A stretch of DNA of 64,000 nt from Leptidea sinapis. Lineage: Eukaryota > Arthropoda > Insecta > Lepidoptera > Pieridae. A program made the translations under genes and the position numbers. Below are positions 38,301 to 46,843 of the stretch, in pieces; within the stretch, counting starts at the first letter, position 1, and each line of letters begins with the position of its first letter. The DNA lies in the NCBI RefSeq assembly GCF_905404315.1, contig NC_066288.1:13478501-13542500 (forward strand), given 5' to 3'. The notes under the pieces were generated by a model, which did no database searches, was not told where the DNA came from, and worked only from the letters and a program-made list of their open reading frames with translations.

Positions 38301-41291
38301 TAGTTATCATACTTTTGAGCGGCGTCCATCTTGGATTTGAAAACTGATCACAAAATCGTTCTCTGCACCTTCGAGAACCTCGGATACGATACCCATAATC
38401 TAGTGATCATACTTTTGAGCGGCAGCCATCTCTTATTTAAAAATGATCCCAAAATTGTTTTCTGCACCCTCGAGAACCTCGGACACGATATCCATATTGC
38501 TCAAAACATAATTTTGTTCGGCTGCCATCTTGGATTAGAAAAATGATCACAAAATCATTCTTAGCGCCCTCGAGAACCTCGGATACGATACCCATAATGT
38601 AGTTATCATACTTTTGAGCGGGGGCCATCTTGGATTTCAAAAATGATCACAAAATCGTTCTCTGCAACCTCGAGAACCTCGGATACGATACATATAATGT
38701 AGTTTTCATACTTTTGAGCGGCGGCCACCTTGGATTTCAAAAATGATCACAAAATCGTTCTCAGCACCCTCGAGAACCTCGGATACGATACCCATAATGT
38801 AGTTATCATACTGTAAGCGGCGGCTATTTTCGATTTGAAAAATGATCACAAAATCGTTCTCAGCACCCTCGAGAACCTCGGATACGATACGCAAAATCTA
38901 GTTATCATAATTTTGAGCGGCGGCCATCTCGAACTAAAAATGATCCCAAAATTGTTTTCTGCACCCTCGAGAACCTTGGACACGATATCCATATTGCTAA
39001 AATCATAATTTTGGGCGGCGGCCAACTTGGATTTGAAAAATGATCACCAAATCGTTCTCTGCACCCTCGAGAACCTCGGATACGATACCCAAAATCTAGT
39101 TATCATAATTTTGAGCGGCCGCCATCTTGAACTAAAAATGATCCCAAAATTGTTTTCTGCACCCTCGAGAACCTCGGACACGATATCCATATTGCTGAAA
39201 ACATAATGGTTTGCGGCAGCCCTCTTGGATTTCTAAAATGATCGCAGAATTCTTCTCTGCACCCTCGAGAACCTCGGACACGATATCCATATTGTTGAAA
39301 ACATAATTTTGTGCGGCGGCCATCTTGGATTTGAAAATTGATCACAAAATCGTTCTCTGCACTCTCAACAACCTCGGATACGATACCCATATTTTTGTGA
39401 TCATAATCTTGCACGGCGGCCATCTCGGATTTAAAAATGATCCCAAAATTGTTTTCTGTACTCTCGAGAACCTGGGACACGATATCCATATTGCTAAAAT
39501 CATAATTTTGTGCGGCGGCGATCTTGGATTTGAAAAATGATCACCAAATCGTTCTCTGCACCCTCGAGAACCTCGGGTACGATACCCATAATCTAGTTAT
39601 CATACTTTTGAGCGGCGGCCATCTTGGATTTAAAAATGATCCCAAAATTGTTTTCTGCACCCTCGAGAACCTCGGATACGATACTCATAATGTAGTTATC
39701 ATAATTTTAAGCGGCGGCCATCTTGGATTTCAAAAATGATCACTAAATCGTTCTTTGCACTCTCGAGAACTTCGGATACGATACCCATATTTTTGTGATC
39801 ATAATCTTGCACGGAGGCCATCTCGGATTTAAAAATGATCACAAAATTGTTTTCTGCACCCTCGAGAACCTCGGACACGATATCCATATTGCTAAAATCA
39901 TAATTTTGTGCGGCGGCCATCTTGGATTTAAAAATGATCTCAAAATTGTTTTCTGCACCCTCGAGAACCTCGGACACGATATCAATATTGCTGAAAACAT
40001 AATGGTTTGCGGCAGCCCTCTTGGATTTCTAAAATGATCGAAGAATTCTTCTCTGCACCCTCGAGAACCTCGGACACGATATCCATATTGCTAAAATCAT
40101 AATTTTGTGCGGCGGCCGTCTTGGTTTTGAAATATAATCACCAAATCGTTCTCTGCACCCTCGAGAACCTCGGGTAGGATATCCATGTTGCTGAAATCAT
40201 AATTTTGTACGGCGGCCATCTTGGATTAGAAAAGTGATTACAAAATCGTTCTCAGCAAACTCGAGAACCTCGGACACGATATCCATATTGCTGAAAACAT
40301 AATTTTGTGCGGCGGCCATCTTGGATTAGAAAAATGATCACAAAATCGTTCTCAGCACCCTCGAGAACCTCGGATACGATACCCATAATGTATTTATCAT
40401 ACTTTTGAGCAGCAACCATCTTGGATTAGAAAAATGATCACAAAATCGTTCTCAGCACCCTCGAGAACCTCGGATACGATACCCCTAATGTATTTATCAT
40501 ACTTTTGAGCGGCAGCCATCTTGGATTTGAAAAATGATCACAAAAACGTTCTCTGCACTCTCAAGAACCTCGGATACGATACCAATATTTTTGTGATCAT
40601 ATTCTTGTACGCGGCCATCTTGTATTTGAAAAATGATCACAAAATCGGTCTCTGCATACTCGAGAACCTCGGATACGATACCCATAATGTAGTTATAATA
40701 ATATTGAGCGGCGGCCATCTTGTATTTCAAAAATGATCACAAAATCGTTCTGTGCACTCTCGAGAACCTCGGATAAGATACCCATATTTTTGTGATCATA
40801 ATCTTGCACGGCGGCCATCTCGGAATTAAAAATGATCCCAAAATTGTTTTCTGTACTCTCGAGAACCTGGGACACGATATCCATATTGCTAAAATCATAA
40901 TTTTGTGCGGCGGCCATCTTGGATTTGAAAAATGATCACCAAATCGTTCTCTGCACCCTCGAGAACCTCGGGTACGATACCCATAATCTAGTTATCATAC
41001 TTTTGAGCGGCGGCCATCTTGGATTTTAAAAATGATCCCAAAATTGTTTTCTGCACCCTCGAGAACCTCGGATACGATACCCATAATGTAGTTATCATAA
41101 TTTTGAGCGGCGGCCATCTTGGATTTCAAAAATGATCACTAAATCGTTCTTTGCACTCTCGAGAACTTCGGATACGATACCCATATTTTTGTGATCATAA
41201 TCTTGCACGGAGGCCATCTCGGATTTAAAAATGATCCCAAAATTGTTTTCTGCACCCTCGAGAACCTCGGACACGATATCCATATTGCTAA
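35361..41291. repeat. 7,650-bp duplication product, second copy (source 27.71-33.64 kb)
   Basis: From about 35361 the array repeats 27712-33641 at an offset of 7,649-7,650 bp (about 77 monomers) up to the retrotransposon. The order is a 1,992-type unit, then a linker (37.4-37.6 kb with AATCAATCTCTGC and CCTAGGAAACGATACCC), then block X copy 3. It lacks the monomer replacement seen at 30.77 kb. Just left of the retrotransposon it shares GGATTTTAAAAATGATCCC with 33.37 kb. Confidence 0.75.
41287..41291 (+). repeat. Target site duplication, left copy (GCTAA)
   Basis: The five bases GCTAA directly precede the left LTR (TGTTAGG). They are repeated exactly after the right LTR at 45869-45873. Five-base duplications are standard for LTR-element integrases. 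Removing the element and one copy restores the normal satellite reading TTGCTAAAATCATAA. Confidence 0.97.
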
Positions 41292-41512
41292 TGTTAGGAA
41301 AAATGATAGGAATAAAAACACTGCGATGAGATTACACTTGATTTTAATACTATGAGCGATAACAAACAAAACAAGTACGTACATTACTGATGACCATTAG
41401 CAGAGAACAAGAAGTTAAAGGGCTGACGTCTATTTGACATTACATATGTCACACTGAGCACAGACAAAATAAACTTTTAGGTTGCGTTTACATTTAAGCA
41501 ATAGCTTCAACA
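41292..41512 (-). repeat. 3' LTR of the copia element (221 bp)
   Basis: On the plus strand it runs from TGTTAGGAAAAATG to ATAGCTTCAACA and matches 45648-45868 base for base by eye. In element sense it should supply the polyadenylation site: ATTAAA lies at LTR position 165-170, followed by a GT-rich run (AGTGTTTTTATT). The terminal TGTT/AACA inverted repeat is the expected integrase recognition end. Confidence 0.96.
41343..41348 (-). terminator. Candidate polyadenylation signal ATTAAA in the 3' LTR
   Basis: In element sense the LTR contains ATTAAA, the commonest variant of AATAAA, with no AATAAA nearby. A GT/T-rich stretch starts about 21 bases after it, which fits a cleavage site roughly 10-20 bases downstream and gives an R region ending near LTR position 185. 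This is motif reading only; the position of the transcript end is inferred. Confidence 0.4.
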
Positions 41513-41524
41513 CTGGCCCTTAAA
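41513..41524 (-). other. Candidate polypurine tract next to the 3' LTR
   Basis: In element sense the bases just before the 3' LTR read TTTAAGGGCCAG. The position directly abutting the LTR is right for the plus-strand primer. The purine run is short and broken by CC, so it is a poor polypurine tract, and the assignment rests mainly on position. Confidence 0.4.
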
Positions 41525-41604
41525 CGCAAGCTAAACATAAACTACAACTTAACAAAGTTACATTCTAACTTAGTTCAGTTAAAACACAAACATTATAAGT
41601 TAAC

Positions 41605-44600
41605 CTATGAACTTGTTAGCAACTGACTTGTGAAATAATTATGCTTTTCTTTACAAAGTGCTTTAGTTAATATGTCTGCTAACATATTTGCAGTTGACAA
41701 GTATTTTATTTCAACAACACCTTTATTAACAATTTCTTTAATAAAATGATGACGTATATCAATGTGCTTTGTTCTGGAATGAAATACAAAACTTTTACAT
41801 AACTTAATAGCAGATTGATTGTCATTATAAATCGTGATTTTAGCCATGGTACCAAAAACTTCAAATAAAAATTTTCTAATAAATAAAGCTTCCTTACATG
41901 TGTCTGACAACGCCATGTACTCTGCTTCAGTGCTTGACAGAGCAACAGTGCGCTGCTTGCGGCTCTCCCAAGCAACAACGGACTTGCCCACGGTAAAAAT
42001 GAAGCCAGTAAACGATTTACGGTCGATGTTGTCTGACGCCCAGTCAGCATCTGCGTAGGCTGAAATGTTCAAACCTGATTTGGAAAATACAAGGTTAAAA
42101 TTAATTGTACCTTTCAAATAACGTAGTATTCTTTTGGCAGCTTTCCAGTGAGTTTCGCCGAAACAATCATTGAATTGACTGAGGTAGCTAACTGCATGAC
42201 TGATGTCAGGTCTGGTGCAAACTGCCACATACATCAAAGAACCAATCAAACCTCTGTAGTCGTAGGTCTCGTACTGCTTGGGTTCTTTGGTAAGTTTAAG
42301 ACCTGTCTCCATGGGTGTTGCAGCTGGTTTGCAGTCCTCCATGCGAAACTTTTTCAGTACCTTCTGGATGTAGTTCGACTGATTTAGGTAAATTTTGTTA
42401 TCTTCCCTCATCAGCTTCATGCCAAGTACATGCTGAGCTGGCCCTAGATCAGTGATTTCGAATTCCTCCTGTAGTTCCTTCTTTATTTTATCCTTTCCTT
42501 GAAAATCTGGTGATGAAAATACAATCAAGTCGTCCACATACAACGCTATGATCATCATTGATCCATTTTCACACTTAAAGAATACGCATGGCTCAGAAGT
42601 CAAGCGGCAGAACTTTAATTTGTCACAGAGCACCTTAGTAATTTTATCGTACCAAGACTTGGAAGCTTGTTTAAGGCCGTACACAGCCTTGTCGAGCTTA
42701 TATACCATATCTTCGCTCCCTTTAACCTTGAAACACTCTGGTTGCTCCATGTATACTGTTTCCTCAAGATCTCCATTGAGAAAAGCAGTTTTCACATCAA
42801 GATGTTCCAAATCCAAGTTGTATTCTGCTGCTAGAGCAAGAAGCATTCTTATTGTGGAGTACCTTACTACAGGTGAAAAAGTATCCTGGTAATCTATACC
42901 ATATTTCTGGGTATAACCTTTGGCAACCAAACGAGCTTTAAATTTTATGAGCTCACCATTAGCACCATATTTCCTTTTAAAAATCCATTTACATTGAACG
43001 GGCTTATGGCCAGGTTTACGTTTTGTCAAAGTCCAACATTTGTTCTTAATGAATGAATTATACTCATCTGTCATTGCCCTCCGCCAACTGTCTGAATCCG
43101 GTCCCTTCAGTGCTTCGGTTGCAGTCTGCGGATCATCAGGGTAACCATCAGCCAGTGCCACAAAATTAGCAATTAGGCAGGACCCATCAGCTTCTTCGTA
43201 GGAGGTGTCTTCCTGCTCTGCTTGAGCCAGCGTGTCATCTCCTGGAACGTAAGTATAATCCAAACAGTTCTCCGTTTCAGAACTTGTGTTATCGCTCTCA
43301 GAATCATACAGTGTGATCATGCTGATCCTCTGTTCCTCTCTCTGTGATAATCTCATGTCATCAGATTGATCAGAACTCACAGTGGATGATTCTGATTGCT
43401 GAATTTCATTAGAAATCAGACTGTTGATGTCAACAATAGGATGTTGCTTGAAACTATCATCATGTGACATGTCTTTGTTCCAAAATTTATTTTCTATGAA
43501 CACAACATTGCGAGAATTGACACAGTTTCTGTGGTTCTCAGTATCTATTAGTCGGTAGCCTTTCGACTCTTCATTGTATCCCACAAAAATATATGGTTTG
43601 CTTTTAGGATCAAGTTTCCTCCTATTCTTTACCATAGAATAAGCTACACAACCAAAAATTCTTAAATGGTTTAGATTTACCTTCTTGTTTGTCCACTTCT
43701 CCTCGGGGGTTTCACCAGGAACGGCCTTGGTAGGACTGCGGTTCTTTAAGTAGACTGCTGTGTTCACTGCCTCTGCCCAGAATTTCTTTTCCAGTCCAGC
43801 GTCACGCAGCATGCATCTAACCTTCTCCATCACCGTCCTATTGGCCCGTTCCGCGACGCCATTTTGTTGTGGGCAGTCGGGGATGGTCTTCTGGTGTTTG
43901 ATCCCGCAGGTCTTTAGGTATTCCTTAAATTTAGAACTCATATATTCTCCGCCTCTATCACTTCTAAGAACTTTTAACTTCTTCCCAGTTTCATTCTCCA
44001 CAAGGGCTTTGAATTTTTTGAAATTAGCAAAAGTTTCATTTTTTGATTTCAAAAAATAGACAAACTGCTTTCTTGTGTAGTCATCGATGAAACTAAGTAT
44101 GTACCTAGCACCACTTATAGAGGGAACCTGTATGGGACCACATAAGTCTGTATGTATTAAACCCAGCACTTCTGTCGCTCTACTACTTGATTTCTTAGGA
44201 AAAGGGAGTCTACTTTGCTTTCCTTCAACACAAGACACACATTGCTGAAAATCAGAAGTATTAAAATGAACGCCAATTGCCATACCTTTTTGCAAAAGTT
44301 GCATACTTCTTAGATTAAGGTGACCGAGCCGCTTGTGCCACACTTCCTGGGATTTCAAGTCTGCCGCAGCTGATGCCATCATACTGCACTCCTGTTCCTC
44401 TGCAGTACAAACGCTATCAGACACAGTATCTAGCTGATAGACACCATTGACATGGGTACCTGTAGCTAAAATCTCGTTATTATCATAGATAGTACATGAT
44501 GTACTATCAAAAGTAACAATATAACCTTTTTTGGTCATGGCACTGACTGACAACAAATTAGTACTTAAATTAGGAACATAATAAGTATCACTTATTGTCC

Positions 44601-45540
44601 TTACACAGTCTTTCAGCTGCACTTTTACTTGACCTAACCCCGCAGTGGATAGCTTTGCACCGTTTGCAATGCACACATCCACTGTTTTTTTCGGATCACA
44701 TCCTACCATCACTTTTGCACTGTTACACATATGATTAGTGGCTCCGGAATCAATGTACCACTTGTTACTATTCACATTCACAGAGAGAGCCGTCACAAGC
44801 GCCTTGTTTTTAACAGGAACCTTCTTCTGCGAGCTCCTCGGTGGATGCCTCGTTCCCAGGCTGCTACTGTAGTTGCTTGCAGTTGCAATCTTTCTCTCCG
44901 GACAGTTCCGAGAAAGGTGTCCTTTGCCGTTGCACTTAAAACATTTGAATTGTTTCTGTGTGTGTGTGGTGACTAAGGCTGTACCACCTTCGTTCTTGTC
45001 TTCACGCCTTTGTACCTCTTGTAATAGTTTAGAGGAGATGGTATCGGTCGTCAACTTGGAACTAGAATTCTCAATTGCCATGATGAGCGGGTCGTAGTCT
45101 TCTGTGAGTCCACTCAACATTATCACTGCAACAAATTCATCATCCAGAGGTGATTCTATTTCCTCCAGTTGGTGAGAAATCTCCTTAATTTTGTGTAGGT
45201 ATGACTCCATCGAGGGATTTTCACTCAACTTGGTGCTGAAAAGACTCCGCAGCAGGCCCAATCTTCTGCTCAGACCACGTCCTTCATAAGCCTTTTTCAG
45301 TATGTTCCACGCCTCAAACGCGGTTTTGGCAGAACGGATGTACGGTATTACCGTCGGTGCCACAGAGAGCGCGATCCTCGCCAACGCTTTCTCACCTTTA
45401 TTTTTGTCGCTTTCGTTATTGGTTTCAACGAAGTCCCACAATTCCTCGTGAATTAATAGCATGCGCATAGTAAACTTCCAAGTGGAGTAGTTTTCTGCCC
45501 CTTTTAGTTTCTCCATACCTTGTGCAAGCGGGGACGCCAT
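41605..45540 (-). CDS. Copia-type gag-pol polyprotein, intact (1,311 aa)
   Basis: One unbroken frame encodes capsid and all replication enzymes of a Ty1/copia element. From Met 1 (45540): an alpha-helical Gag region begins MASPLAQGMEKLKGAENY; a CCHC zinc knuckle lies at 200-213 (CFKCNGKGHLSRNC); an aspartic protease has DSGA at 264-267; integrase has the HHCC zinc site (H402, H407, C434, C437) and the D465, D528, E564 triad with the D-35-E spacing; an acidic, serine-rich linker spans about 690-790; reverse transcriptase has D915 and YVDD at 1001-1004; RNase H has D1164, E1205, D1240 and D1289. The stop is TAG at 41605-41607. I chose the ATG at 45540 because it has an AACAACATGG context and begins the usual Gag start. 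The frame is also open upstream to 45648, but that ATG straddles the LTR end and primer site. No frameshift or stop is present. Separate Gag production would need splicing, as in Drosophila copia, or another device not visible here. Confidence 0.95.
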   Translation of the reverse strand: MASPLAQGMEKLKGAENYSTWKFTMRMLLIHEELWDFVETNNESDKNKGEKALARIALSVAPTVIPYIRSAKTAFEAWNILKKAYEGRGLSRRLGLLRSLFSTKLSENPSMESYLHKIKEISHQLEEIESPLDDEFVAVIMLSGLTEDYDPLIMAIENSSSKLTTDTISSKLLQEVQRREDKNEGGTALVTTHTQKQFKCFKCNGKGHLSRNCPERKIATASNYSSSLGTRHPPRSSQKKVPVKNKALVTALSVNVNSNKWYIDSGATNHMCNSAKVMVGCDPKKTVDVCIANGAKLSTAGLGQVKVQLKDCVRTISDTYYVPNLSTNLLSVSAMTKKGYIVTFDSTSCTIYDNNEILATGTHVNGVYQLDTVSDSVCTAEEQECSMMASAAADLKSQEVWHKRLGHLNLRSMQLLQKGMAIGVHFNTSDFQQCVSCVEGKQSRLPFPKKSSSRATEVLGLIHTDLCGPIQVPSISGARYILSFIDDYTRKQFVYFLKSKNETFANFKKFKALVENETGKKLKVLRSDRGGEYMSSKFKEYLKTCGIKHQKTIPDCPQQNGVAERANRTVMEKVRCMLRDAGLEKKFWAEAVNTAVYLKNRSPTKAVPGETPEEKWTNKKVNLNHLRIFGCVAYSMVKNRRKLDPKSKPYIFVGYNEESKGYRLIDTENHRNCVNSRNVVFIENKFWNKDMSHDDSFKQHPIVDINSLISNEIQQSESSTVSSDQSDDMRLSQREEQRISMITLYDSESDNTSSETENCLDYTYVPGDDTLAQAEQEDTSYEEADGSCLIANFVALADGYPDDPQTATEALKGPDSDSWRRAMTDEYNSFIKNKCWTLTKRKPGHKPVQCKWIFKRKYGANGELIKFKARLVAKGYTQKYGIDYQDTFSPVVRYSTIRMLLALAAEYNLDLEHLDVKTAFLNGDLEETVYMEQPECFKVKGSEDMVYKLDKAVYGLKQASKSWYDKITKVLCDKLKFCRLTSEPCVFFKCENGSMMIIALYVDDLIVFSSPDFQGKDKIKKELQEEFEITDLGPAQHVLGMKLMREDNKIYLNQSNYIQKVLKKFRMEDCKPAATPMETGLKLTKEPKQYETYDYRGLIGSLMYVAVCTRPDISHAVSYLSQFNDCFGETHWKAAKRILRYLKGTINFNLVFSKSGLNISAYADADWASDNIDRKSFTGFIFTVGKSVVAWESRKQRTVALSSTEAEYMALSDTCKEALFIRKFLFEVFGTMAKITIYNDNQSAIKLCKSFVFHSRTKHIDIRHHFIKEIVNKGVVEIKYLSTANMLADILTKALCKEKHNYFTSQLLTSS

Positions 45541-45647
45541 GTTGTTCACCGAAGCAACGAAGTAACGCGTGCGTGATGAAAAATTGGTACGCGTAATCTC
45601 GCCGAAATAAATATTTTTTCCTATTCTCCAACCACGCTCTGCTACCA
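45541..45647 (-). other. Leader between primer-binding site and gag-pol start
   Basis: This is 107 bp of element leader including the primer-binding site. It has no stop in the gag-pol frame, so a 36-residue extension (MVAERGWRIGKN onward) is possible in principle. I treat it as untranslated because its first ATG is an automatic product of the LTR terminal A joined to the TGG of the primer-binding site. Confidence 0.6.
45636..45647 (-). other. Primer-binding site matching the 3' end of initiator tRNA-Met
   Basis: In element sense TGGTAGCAGAGC follows the 5' LTR with no spacer. It is the complement of GCTCTGCTACCA, the 3' end of animal initiator tRNA-Met as I know it from Drosophila. Priming from the tRNA 3' end is the usual mode for LTR elements. 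Drosophila copia itself instead uses an internal fragment of this tRNA, so this element differs from copia proper. Confidence 0.85.
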
Positions 45648-45868
45648 TGTTAGGAAAAATGATAGGAATAAAAACACTGCGATGAGATTACACTTGATTT
45701 TAATACTATGAGCGATAACAAACAAAACAAGTACGTACATTACTGATGACCATTAGCAGAGAACAAGAAGTTAAAGGGCTGACGTCTATTTGACATTACA
45801 TATGTCACACTGAGCACAGACAAAATAAACTTTTAGGTTGCGTTTACATTTAAGCAATAGCTTCAACA
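45648..45868 (-). repeat. 5' LTR of the copia element (221 bp)
   Basis: It is identical to the left LTR by eye and is the promoter-bearing copy, since the gag-pol frame reads leftward from it. Inferred layout from element-sense motifs: U3 at about 1-57, R at about 58-185, U5 to 221. No convincing TATA box was seen. A TGACGTC motif on the plus strand of the LTR (element-sense GACGTCA) resembles a CRE/ATF site; its use is unknown. Confidence 0.96.
45809..45813 (-). promoter_or_regulatory. Candidate arthropod-type initiator (TCAGT) in the 5' LTR
   Basis: In element sense the LTR reads GTGCTCAGTGTG at about position 52-63. TCAGT is the core of the arthropod initiator (TCAKTY). AGACGT, which fits the downstream promoter element consensus RGWYVT, begins 24 bases after the initiator A, three bases short of the canonical +28. 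A second TCAGT occurs at LTR position 124-128. This is a motif match only. Confidence 0.3.
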
Positions 45869-45873
45869 GCTAA
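45869..45873 (+). repeat. Target site duplication, right copy (GCTAA)
   Basis: This exact copy of the five bases at 41287-41291 follows the terminal AACA of the right LTR, and satellite sequence AATCATAATTTTG continues at once. It fixes the element boundary to the base. Confidence 0.97.
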
Positions 45874-46843
45874 AATCATAATTTTGTGCGGCGGCCATCT
45901 TGGATTTGAAAAATGATCACTTAAGAACCTCGGATTCGATACCCTTAATCTGGTTATTATACTTTTGAGCGGCGGCCATCTCGGATTTATAAATGATCTC
46001 AAAATTGTTTTCTGCACCCTCGAGAACCTCGGACACGATGTCAATATTGCTGAAAACATAATGGTTTGCGGCAGCCCTCTTGGATTTCTAAAATGATCGA
46101 AGAATTCTTCTCTGCACCCTCGAGAACCTCGGACACGATATCCATATTGCTAAAATCATAATTTTGTGCGGCGGCCGTCTTGGTTTTGAAAAATAATCAC
46201 CAAATCGTTCTCTGCACCCTCGAGAACCTCGGGTAGGATATCCATGTTGCTGAAATCATAATTTTGTACGGCGGCCATCTTGGATTAGAAAAGTGATTAA
46301 AAAATCGTTCTCAGCAAACTCGAGAACCTCGGACACGATATCCATATTGCTGAAAACATAATTTTGTGCGGCGGCCATCTTGGATTAGAAAAATGATCAC
46401 AAAATCGTTCTCAGCACCCTCGAGAACCTCGGATACGATACCCATAATGTATTTATCATACTTTTGAGCAGCAACCATCTTGGATTAGAAAAATGATCAC
46501 AAAATCGTTCTCAGCACCCTCGAGAACCTCGGATACGATACCCCTAATGTATTTATCATACTTTTGAGCGGCAGCCATCTTAGATTTGAAAAATGATCAC
46601 AAAAACGTTCTCTGCACTCTCAAGAACCTCGGATACGATACCAATATTTTTGTGATCATATTCTTGTACGCGGCCATCTTGGATTTGAAAAATGATCACA
46701 AAATCGGTCTCAGCACCCTCAAAAAACTTGGATACGATACCCATAATGTAGTTATAATAATTTTGAGCGGCGGCCATCATGGATTTAAAAATGATCCCAA
46801 AATTGTTTTCTGCACCCTCGAGAACCTCGGATACGATACCCAT

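Larger units (their letters stand above)
1..41291. repeat. Tandem satellite array, left part (about 100-bp monomer)
   Basis: About 415 head-to-tail monomers of mostly 99-100 bp fill this stretch without a gene. Taking CCATCTTGGAT as the start, each monomer carries in order an A-rich TGATCA region, an ATCGTT or ATTGTT box, the XhoI-type hexamer CTCGAG within CACCCTCGAGAACCTCGG, a GATAC repeat, a variable AT-rich module, and a G+C-rich end (GCGGCGGCC). The variable module defines classes (CTAGTTATCATAC, TTTTTGTGATCATAAT, TTGCTGAAAACATAA, TTGCTAAAATCATAA, GTATTTATCATAC). The order of classes is repeated over kilobases, so the array has higher-order organisation. The orientation is the same throughout. 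The start of the array lies outside the window. Function is unknown; a pericentromeric or other heterochromatic location is an inference. Confidence 0.97.
41292..45868 (-). mobile_element. Complete Ty1/copia-type LTR retrotransposon, 4,577 bp
   Basis: The order in element sense (minus strand) is 5' LTR (45868-45648), primer-binding site (45647-45636), leader, single gag-pol frame (45540-41605), a 92-bp 3' untranslated stretch with a weak polypurine tract, and 3' LTR (41512-41292). Both LTRs are 221 bp, begin TGTT and end AACA, and I find no difference between them. The order integrase before reverse transcriptase assigns it to the Ty1/copia superfamily (Pseudoviridae). It has no env-like gene. 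Identical LTRs, a perfect target duplication and an unbroken frame indicate a recent, possibly still mobile, insertion. It is the only mobile element seen in the window. Confidence 0.98.
37589..46443. repeat. Composite satellite block X, copy 3 (interrupted by the retrotransposon)
   Basis: The offset to copy 1 is 19,663 bp up to 41291. It stays 19,663 bp after 45873 once the 4,577-bp element and one 5-bp target duplication are removed. The insertion therefore happened after this block had been copied, or was never passed to the other copies. Beyond 46443 this region keeps 398 bp (four monomers, about 46445-46842) that copy 1 lacks at 22,200. Homology with the 22.2-25.0 kb region then resumes at an offset of 24,643 bp. 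Confidence 0.78.

Noticed and set aside
44..41283. Many open frames of 60-160 codons on both strands, such as those beginning MAAAQNY or MDLKNDH
   Set aside because: They are translations of the satellite. The same words appear in several frames and on both strands, start at the ATGG of the GGCCAT junction or at GAAAAATG, and end at monomer variants. None has a domain, and the 99/100-bp period shifts the frame.
41292..41300. TTAGG telomere-type repeat at the LTR end
   Set aside because: TTAGG occurs once per LTR as part of the terminus TGTTAGG; there is no tandem TTAGG run anywhere in the window.
41834..45097. Short plus-strand frames and minus-strand frames in other phases inside the retrotransposon (for example 41834-42058, 42548-42892, 43760-44059, 45425-45631)
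   Set aside because: They overlap the gag-pol frame, have no recognisable domain, and are expected by chance opposite a 4-kb coding region.
45646..45648. ATG at 45648 as the real gag-pol start (1,347 codons)
   Set aside because: It straddles the LTR end and primer-binding site and arises automatically from that junction. The ATG at 45540 begins a typical Gag N-terminus in a better context.
46445..46842. A second insertion in the array beside the retrotransposon
   Set aside because: The extra 398 bp relative to the sister block are ordinary satellite monomers, so the difference is a monomer gain or loss.
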